Part shown: positions 57,700-64,000 of the stretch, in pieces
Numbering within the stretch: position 1 is the first letter of the stretch
Layout: each line of letters starts with the position of its first letter
Assembly (NCBI RefSeq): GCF_001025155.1
Contig: NZ_AP012322.1
Location: 806,001 to 870,000, forward strand
DNA from: Bifidobacterium angulatum DSM 20098 = JCM 7096
GTDB taxonomy: Bacteria; Actinomycetota; Actinomycetes; Actinomycetales; Bifidobacteriaceae
DNA: 64,000 nt
Reading direction: 5' to 3'
Position numbers and translations under genes: made by a program
Notes under the pieces: generated by a model
What the model was told of the DNA's origin: nothing
Database searches by the model: none
What the model saw: only the letters and a program-made list of their open reading frames with translations

Positions 57700-60600
57700 A
57701 TGAACGGGGAAAGCGCTATCAGCTTCAAGGAGTTGTTCAGCAAAGACATTGACCGCAATATCAATGGTGTGATCAAGGCCAATGATGAGAAGAACCTTGA
57801 CGATGAGGTCAACGAGTATGTGCTTACGGAGGAGATTTGCCGCAATCTGGCCAAATTCCTTGACGCATACAACGACCCGTCGAACCACGAACAGAACGGT
57901 GCATGGATCTCCGGTTTCTTCGGTTCTGGTAAATCGCACCTGTTGAAGATGCTGTCGCATATTCTGGGCGAGGTCCCGGCTGAACTCGTTGACAAGGGCA
58001 ATAAGCCGACCATGAGTCGCGAACAGATTGTTCATGCCTTCATGGGCAAGGCCGAAGCACAGGATGACCAGATGCTTGCAGGCCAGCTTGAAAAGGCTTT
58101 GACGATACCAGCCACGTCGATTCTATTCAACATCGATCAGAAGGCGGATAAATCCAATGCCTCCGACATGCTGCTGTACGCTTTTGTCCGCGTATTCGAT
58201 GAGGCGCGTGGTTTCTACGGCAAGAATCCATACGTTGCGAAATTCGAACGCGATTTGGCGAGCAATGGTTATTTCGAGGATTTCAAACAAGAGTTCGAGC
58301 AGGTGGCTGGCAAACCATGGAGCGAAGGCCGTGGTGAGGCCGTGCTATGGGATGATGAGATCTGCGAAGCCTATGCCGCGGTGACGGGCAAGCCGGAGCA
58401 GGATAGCATCATCCAGCGCTATGAGGATACGTATACGATGACGGTCGGCGATTTCGCAGACGACGTGAACGCATGGCTGTCCCATCAGGAACCGAACCGC
58501 CGCATCCTGTTCCTCGTGGACGAGGTTGGCCAGTTTATCGGTGAGAACAGGGAGCTCATGCTGTCCCTGCAATCTATTGCCGAGGATCTTGCCGTTAAGA
58601 CCAACGGGCGTGCGTGGGTAGTGGTCACCTCTCAGGAAGACATGGATACCATCGTCGGTGATCGGACCAAGCAGCAAAGCTATGACTTTTCGAAGATCCA
58701 GGGCAGATTCTCCATCAAGCTGAAGCTTAACAGCGCCGACGTGGTGGAGGTCATTCAGAAGCGCTTGCTGACCAAGAAACCGGAATATGAGTCGGTGATG
58801 AACGAGCTGTGGGATGAGCAGAACGCGAACCTGCGCACCATGTTCGAATTCACTCGTGAGACTTCGAAATTCAGTAATAACAAGGCATACAGCAAGGACG
58901 ATTTCATCGCATCGTATCCGTTTGTGAACTATGAGTTCGAGCTGTTCCAGAACGTGCTGCGGGAAATGAGCCGGTACAACATGTTCTCCGGGCGTCATGC
59001 GTCCGTGGGTGAACGGTCCATGCTTTCCACCATCAGCAGCACGCTGCGGTCCAGCCAGAATGAGATGGTCGGGGCCCTGATGCCGTTCGACAAACTATAT
59101 GACGGTATTGCCGACGCCATCCAATCAACCTCGAACTTCCGCATCAACCAAGCCGAAAAGAGACTCGGCTCCGATATAAAGGAGCTGGGCGTGCGCCTGC
59201 TGAAGGTGCTGCTGCTGGTCAAGCATGTCGACGGATTCCCCACCACACCGCATAACCTGCGCATTCTGCTGACCGACCAGTTCGACATGGACGTGATGGA
59301 ACTGGAACGGAACATCAAGTATGTTCTGGGAGAGTTGGAAAAAGACACGTATGTGCAGCGTGTGGGAGATACCTACAATTACCTGACCAACGAAGAGCAG
59401 GATATCGAGCAGGAGATCAAAAGCACGGACATCGACTCCAGCAAGGAAATCGATGAGCTGAAGAAGATCCTGGTCAGTGACGTGCTCGGCAAGATGACCG
59501 TGGCATACGGCGAACAGCGTGCCCAGTTCCGCTATGGTTTGCGCATCGATGGGGTGCAACAGTCCGCGCAACAGCCCATCTGGTTGAACGTGGTCACATC
59601 GACCAATGCGCAGGACCGTGCCGATGCCATTCGCATGGGCATGGGTATGCGCGACACCATCACTTTGCTGTTGGATATGTCCGACAGAACACTGTTCGAT
59701 GATCTGCGCATGTACGTGAAAACCTACACATACCTCATGCGCACCGACAAGAACAGCCAGTCAGAAGTGCGCCAGCAGATCATCTCCCGTAAGAGCGTCG
59801 CCAATGAAAGGCTTTACACGGAGCTGCGTACCCGCATCGTCAAAGCCGCAGCCAATGGCGAGTTCGACTATAACGGCGGAACCGTGGAAGTGAAATCCAC
59901 CGAGGTGCAGGCCCGTATGGCGGAAGGTCTTGGAACGCTTATCGGCCGGTATTACACGAACTTCTCCCTGCTCGGCGGGCAACGATATGAGGAAACGGAT
60001 CTCGCCCGTATCATCATGAACGCTTCGCAGCACCAGCCTGGCATGCTTGACGGCATGAACGCAGTGCAGGACAAGCTCGACGTTCCCGCCGATGATGTGT
60101 TCGCCGCGGTCAGTCGTGACAAAGGCAAAGGCATATTCGCCACCGTCAAGAGCCTTCTTGATGCCTACGGCAGCGTTCCCTATGGTTGGCCGTACGCCGC
60201 CACGCTCGCATGCATCGGCCACCTGTATGGTTCCGACAGAATCACGCTGACGCTGGATGGCAAGCCGGTGCAGCGCAGCGAGGCCGCCCGTTTGCTTAGG
60301 GAAACGAAGAAGCAGGATTCCATCCGAGTGGATCTGCCACGCGTATTCGACACGAGAAAAGTTTCACAGCTGCGTGACTTCGCCAGGGATTTCCTTGGGC
60401 TCACCGCCGCGGACCTGCCATCGAATGCGATTGATCTGGCGGAGGCCGTTACCACGCGACTTAAGCGGGAAGCGGAGAGTTTGACCCAGCTGCGCGTGCG
60501 CAATGCCCGATTCGGCTTTGTGCAGCAGCTCGACAAGGCCATTGAGAAAATCAACTATGCCTCCGGAATGGGTGAGGACTGGCTGCTTGGCGATTTCACC

Positions 60601-61356
60601 GCACAAGAAACCGAAAACGGTTCCGAGGAACTGCTCGAGTTTAAAGAAGACGTAATCGACCCGATTGTCGCTTTCCTCAACGGCTCCCAATCCAGGATTC
60701 TTGCAGACGGATTGGAATGGCTGAAAAACAACAAGCCGAACATCGACTATGTATCTGGTACTACGGCAGCAAACCTGTACCAATCCGCGGAACAGCTGGC
60801 AAACGACCCGAACATCTTCCGCAAAACTAATAAATTCAAGACTGCCATTGACGATCTGCGTGAGGCAACAGACGCAACCATCCAAACCGAACGCGCCAAC
60901 GCGCTTAACGACGTGGAAGATATTCGCACCAGAATCCACGATTCCACCGAATATCAGCACGCAACACAAGCCGCGCAAACCAAGGTCGAGACAGAACTGG
61001 ACCAAGTGGCGGAACGCATGCAGCGCATACCGTTCATCTACAAAATGCGCGAAAGCGTACACGAACTGAGCGAACGCACCTACCCACAACTCATCAACAC
61101 GCTAGCAGCCTCCGCGCCGAGGCCGAAGACCGCACTCGCAGATGAGGCGCAGACTCCATCTACTACGCCGATGGATGTGAACATTCCTGAATCGCAACAA
61201 AAGGAAACCCCGCGCGTGGCCGTGTCGTTCGCCACCATCAGCAGGCCGCATACCAAGGACGCCTTGGAAACCAAGGATGATGTGGATGACTTCCTTGATG
61301 CTTACCGCCGTGAGCTTATCGCCGCCATTGAGAATGGAAAGAAGATCCTGCTATGA
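57700..61356 (+). CDS. brxC: BREX protein BrxC, P-loop ATPase
   Basis: This 1218-residue AAA-type ATPase has Walker A GFFGSGKS (residues 72-79) and Walker B ILFLVDEVG near 268-276. The C-terminal half is largely helical. BrxC (PglY-like) is the large core ATPase of the BREX complex that blocks phage replication and supports methylation. AAGGGA lies 7 bases before the ATG at 57700. Its stop overlaps the pglX start (ATGA), so translation is coupled. Length is normal for type 1 BREX. Confidence 0.94.
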   Translation: MNGESAISFKELFSKDIDRNINGVIKANDEKNLDDEVNEYVLTEEICRNLAKFLDAYNDPSNHEQNGAWISGFFGSGKSHLLKMLSHILGEVPAELVDKGNKPTMSREQIVHAFMGKAEAQDDQMLAGQLEKALTIPATSILFNIDQKADKSNASDMLLYAFVRVFDEARGFYGKNPYVAKFERDLASNGYFEDFKQEFEQVAGKPWSEGRGEAVLWDDEICEAYAAVTGKPEQDSIIQRYEDTYTMTVGDFADDVNAWLSHQEPNRRILFLVDEVGQFIGENRELMLSLQSIAEDLAVKTNGRAWVVVTSQEDMDTIVGDRTKQQSYDFSKIQGRFSIKLKLNSADVVEVIQKRLLTKKPEYESVMNELWDEQNANLRTMFEFTRETSKFSNNKAYSKDDFIASYPFVNYEFELFQNVLREMSRYNMFSGRHASVGERSMLSTISSTLRSSQNEMVGALMPFDKLYDGIADAIQSTSNFRINQAEKRLGSDIKELGVRLLKVLLLVKHVDGFPTTPHNLRILLTDQFDMDVMELERNIKYVLGELEKDTYVQRVGDTYNYLTNEEQDIEQEIKSTDIDSSKEIDELKKILVSDVLGKMTVAYGEQRAQFRYGLRIDGVQQSAQQPIWLNVVTSTNAQDRADAIRMGMGMRDTITLLLDMSDRTLFDDLRMYVKTYTYLMRTDKNSQSEVRQQIISRKSVANERLYTELRTRIVKAAANGEFDYNGGTVEVKSTEVQARMAEGLGTLIGRYYTNFSLLGGQRYEETDLARIIMNASQHQPGMLDGMNAVQDKLDVPADDVFAAVSRDKGKGIFATVKSLLDAYGSVPYGWPYAATLACIGHLYGSDRITLTLDGKPVQRSEAARLLRETKKQDSIRVDLPRVFDTRKVSQLRDFARDFLGLTAADLPSNAIDLAEAVTTRLKREAESLTQLRVRNARFGFVQQLDKAIEKINYASGMGEDWLLGDFTAQETENGSEELLEFKEDVIDPIVAFLNGSQSRILADGLEWLKNNKPNIDYVSGTTAANLYQSAEQLANDPNIFRKTNKFKTAIDDLREATDATIQTERANALNDVEDIRTRIHDSTEYQHATQAAQTKVETELDQVAERMQRIPFIYKMRESVHELSERTYPQLINTLAASAPRPKTALADEAQTPSTTPMDVNIPESQQKETPRVAVSFATISRPHTKDALETKDDVDDFLDAYRRELIAAIENGKKILL

Positions 61357-63236
61357 ACACGTCGAAACTGCAAGCCTTCGCAACGGATGCGCGCCGACAG
61401 CTCATGAACGCGGTGAGGGCCCGGCTTGACGCCGCATTGGTGCCGAATTCCGACGCCCAGGTTGACGACCCGCGTGCGTTCGATTTTCTGCAGCGTGAGA
61501 TCGAGCGTGCCGGTGGAAGTGAGCAGGGCCGCAAGCATGTGGTGGAACGTTATGCGTACCGATGGTTCAACCGCATCATCGCGTTCCGTTACATGGATGT
61601 GCACGGGTTCACCGGCACGCCGGTGGTCTCTCCAGTCGGTTTGACCAGCACGAATGGTCTGCCGGAAGTGCTTGCAGCGGCGAAACGAGGCGAGTATGAC
61701 AGCAGGGTGTTCTCGTTGCGGGTGAATGATAAGGCCAAAGAGCGCATTGAAGGATTGCTGAGTGGTTCCATTCTGGCGGATGATCCGCAGGGCCGCGCGT
61801 ATGGTCTGCTGCTGCAATCCGAATGCCGGTTCTGGAATCGTAACCTGCCGTTCATGTTCGAAAACGTCGGCAAGGAGGCCGGCAGAGTGGATGAACTGCT
61901 CATGCCAGCCGATCTGCTCGCCGAGGGTTCCGTGTTGAGGAATGCGGTGGAGGTCATGACCCCGGAGGATTGCGGTGTTGACGATCCGTCCGGCAATGTG
62001 GAGATCATCGGCTGGCTGTACCAGTACTACATTTCGGAACGCAAGAACGAGGTGATGGACGGGTTCAAGAAGAACCACAAAGCCGGAGCCAATGAGATTC
62101 CCGCCGCCACCCAGCTGTTCACGCCGGATTGGATCGTGCGCTACCTCGTGCAGAACACCGTGGGCAGGTTGTGGATGCAGTCGCATCCGGATAGCCAGCT
62201 GCACAAAAACTGGGATTATTACATCTGGCCTTCAGAGAATGATTCCGTCGGGAACGAGGATATTCTCGCAATCCGGACTCCGGAAGACCTGACCGTATGC
62301 GATCCTGCATGCGGTTCCGGCCACATGCTTACCTACGCGTTCGACCTGCTGTATGAGATCTACGAGGAGGAGGGGTATGCGCCGAGCGATATTCCCAGCC
62401 TGATTCTCAAACACAACCTGTACGGCATGGAAATCGACGAGCGAGCCGCAAGCCTTGCCGCCTTCGCTCTGACCATGAAGGCACGCTCCCGTTCCCGTAG
62501 ATTCTTCAAGAAGCAGGTGGAGCCGAATATTCAGCGCATTGCGCCGATTACGTTCAAGGAAGACGACGTCGCCGAGCTGAATGACCTATACCAGGTGAAT
62601 CTGGATTCCATGGTATGGAACACCTATGCGAAGGCGGACGTGTATGGTTCGTTGATTCAGCCGCCGCAGGAGCTTGTTGAATTGGCGGCGTCAGCGCAGA
62701 AAAATGCTGATGACATTGGCACGCTGTTCGACCCGCTTCTGCGTGAACATGCGGAGGAGGTTTTCGCTCAAACAAGGTATCTTGCCTGCAAATACGCGGC
62801 AGTGGTGGCGAACCCGCCATACATGGGCGCAAAGAACATGAGCGGCGAGCTCAAACAGTTCGTACAGGACCATTATGAGGATGGTAAGGCTGACCTCTTC
62901 GCCGTATTCATCATGCGTAACCGGCAATTCCTGCGGCATAACGCGATGTTAGGCATGATTACGATGCAATCGTGGATGTTTCTTTCCTCGTTTGAAGCGT
63001 TAAGAAGGGATATTCTCCAAAAGTGCACTATAACTACTATGGCTCATCTTGGAACAAGAGCATTTGGTAGCATTGGTGGAGAAGTAGTATCCACGACGGC
63101 ATTTGTATTGTTAAATTCGTTTGTCTCCCATTATCTCGGCACGTTCATTCAACTCGTGAATGGCGAATCCGAGAAAGAGAAAGAGCGTATGCTCAGAACT
63201 GCTGCTCTTCAGGAAAGTGGTAATCAAAATGAGTGA
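61353..63236 (+). CDS. pglX: BREX methyltransferase PglX, truncated
   Basis: This 627-residue protein has SAM-binding motif DPACGSGHM (from Asp317) and catalytic NPPYMG (Asn487), so it contains the full N-terminal helical and adenine methyltransferase core. PglX of type 1 BREX is usually ~1200 residues; the C-terminal target-recognition half is missing. From about 62,950 the DNA drops from ~57 to ~39 percent G+C, and the last ~60 residues (GSIGGEVVSTTAFVL onward) still look PglX-like. The final codons overlap the start of a SIR2 gene. It may be a phase-switched or decayed form; whether the missing half lies beyond the window is unknown. Confidence 0.88.
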   Translation: MNTSKLQAFATDARRQLMNAVRARLDAALVPNSDAQVDDPRAFDFLQREIERAGGSEQGRKHVVERYAYRWFNRIIAFRYMDVHGFTGTPVVSPVGLTSTNGLPEVLAAAKRGEYDSRVFSLRVNDKAKERIEGLLSGSILADDPQGRAYGLLLQSECRFWNRNLPFMFENVGKEAGRVDELLMPADLLAEGSVLRNAVEVMTPEDCGVDDPSGNVEIIGWLYQYYISERKNEVMDGFKKNHKAGANEIPAATQLFTPDWIVRYLVQNTVGRLWMQSHPDSQLHKNWDYYIWPSENDSVGNEDILAIRTPEDLTVCDPACGSGHMLTYAFDLLYEIYEEEGYAPSDIPSLILKHNLYGMEIDERAASLAAFALTMKARSRSRRFFKKQVEPNIQRIAPITFKEDDVAELNDLYQVNLDSMVWNTYAKADVYGSLIQPPQELVELAASAQKNADDIGTLFDPLLREHAEEVFAQTRYLACKYAAVVANPPYMGAKNMSGELKQFVQDHYEDGKADLFAVFIMRNRQFLRHNAMLGMITMQSWMFLSSFEALRRDILQKCTITTMAHLGTRAFGSIGGEVVSTTAFVLLNSFVSHYLGTFIQLVNGESEKEKERMLRTAALQESGNQNE

Positions 63237-64000
63237 TTTTACCCCGGAAAACATCCTTAAGGTCCGTGACGACAGAGAGCCAGTTTGTTTTAAGAGAATA
63301 AATGACCAAGACACAAACAAAAGTGCTGAGTTCGAACTTTATGACGGAACATTCCAGCCAAACTGGTTGCAAAATGTTGCTAACTTCAACACAAGGACAT
63401 TGCGTGAACGTATTGAGCCGTGGCTGACAGCATTATTCCAGTCCGAGCATCTTAGTTTGCTGGCCGGTTCAGGACTCAGCACGGCTGTATCGCTAATGGC
63501 AACGAGTAAAACCGGTGCTGGAATGAATACTGTTAAGTTTCCAAAATTTAATAAAGAAATTAATACTGCTGCATTGTCTAGTGCTAAGGCGGCAGGTAGG
63601 GATGGTGCCAATATTGAAGATCAGATTCGCGTTGCAAATGAATTGATTCGTGGATTAGAAATTCTCAACAGGGGAGAAGAAGCTTCAACTCTGCAAAATA
63701 GGTTGAAGACGGTTTTGATGCATTTTGCGAATTCTGTGCTTGCCGGAGAAACGGCAATTGCTGAGGCCGATCAAAATAAGCGCGAAGAAGCCTTTAATGC
63801 CCTTGTAACTTTCCTAATGAGTTTTGCAAGCAGAACAGGGACAAGAGATCGTGTCAATATTTTTACCACGAACTATGATCGCGTAATTGAGATAGGTGCA
63901 GAACTTGCAGGTATGCATCTGTTGGATCGGTTCGTGGGGAGTATTTCTCCGATTTTCCGTTCTTCACGTTTGAACTTGGACATGCATTATAATCCGCCAG
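63229..64000 (+). CDS. SIR2-domain protein, N-terminal part (runs off right edge)
   Basis: At least 257 residues are visible. The SIR2-like NAD-binding fold is shown by LLAGSGLS (78-84) and FTTNYDR (212-218). In phage defence such SIR2 domains act as NADases that empty NAD on infection, as in Thoeris, DSR, SIR2-HerA and SPARSA systems. The ATG at 63229 overlaps the pglX TGA, so it is probably translated from the BREX message. Its G+C is ~39 percent, far below the chromosome, indicating recent transfer. The rest of the protein and any partner lie outside the window. Confidence 0.82.
   Translation, partial: MSDFTPENILKVRDDREPVCFKRINDQDTNKSAEFELYDGTFQPNWLQNVANFNTRTLRERIEPWLTALFQSEHLSLLAGSGLSTAVSLMATSKTGAGMNTVKFPKFNKEINTAALSSAKAAGRDGANIEDQIRVANELIRGLEILNRGEEASTLQNRLKTVLMHFANSVLAGETAIAEADQNKREEAFNALVTFLMSFASRTGTRDRVNIFTTNYDRVIEIGAELAGMHLLDRFVGSISPIFRSSRLNLDMHYNPP

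Overview
The window looks like Bifidobacterium chromosome. The G+C content is high, roughly 58-60 percent by eye. The gene content is typical of actinobacteria: SepH, DUF4193, DUF3000 next to RNase D, a DUF3152 metalloprotease-like protein, and Rel. PflB/PflA fit the formate branch of bifidobacterial fermentation, and parC stands alone. Many genes either carry AGGAG-like ribosome sites or have a TANNNT box 6-8 bases before the ATG, as leaderless actinobacterial transcripts do. Species cannot be fixed from this view. No rRNA, tRNA or CRISPR array was seen.

Positions 1-31,000 are mostly housekeeping. After a left-edge fragment and a DUF3152 protein come a PLD/helicase/DUF3427 protein in an operon with a MutT-type Nudix hydrolase, an MFS permease, a DNA-repair run (Lhr, SbcD, SbcC), a ribokinase-like kinase and topoisomerase IV subunit A. 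Next are a membrane esterase translationally coupled to an MprF-like aminoacyl-phospholipid synthase, an alkaline-phosphatase-fold enzyme, SepH, and the run DUF4193 / dUTPase / Rel.

Positions 31,000-49,600 hold a cyclophilin, a CmpB-like membrane protein, a DUF969/DUF979 deletion-fusion remnant in front of pyrrolidone-carboxylate peptidase, a HAD phosphatase, and the MetQ-MetN-MetI methionine importer. These are followed by an M20 amidohydrolase, NAD synthetase, PflB and PflA, DUF3000 and RNase D, trigger factor, D-aminoacyl-tRNA deacylase and a GNAT acetyltransferase. Strong hairpin terminators separate most units.

From about 49,600 to the end the region is accessory. Two 145-bp copies of a nested palindromic repeat bracket a phosphoesterase gene. 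A HAD protein and an HTH-MntA/HepT toxin-antitoxin pair follow, then two uncharacterised coiled or amphipathic proteins and a 54-residue basic small protein. The window ends in a BREX phage-defence operon (brxA, brxB, brxC, pglX). The pglX gene stops at about half its usual length. Its last ~250 bases become AT-rich, and a SIR2-domain gene of the same AT-rich composition starts inside its stop codon. The BREX operon therefore appears to have been rebuilt around a second defence gene. This pglX/SIR2 junction is the most interesting part of the window. The pglX C-terminus, pglZ and brxL, if present, lie beyond the right edge.
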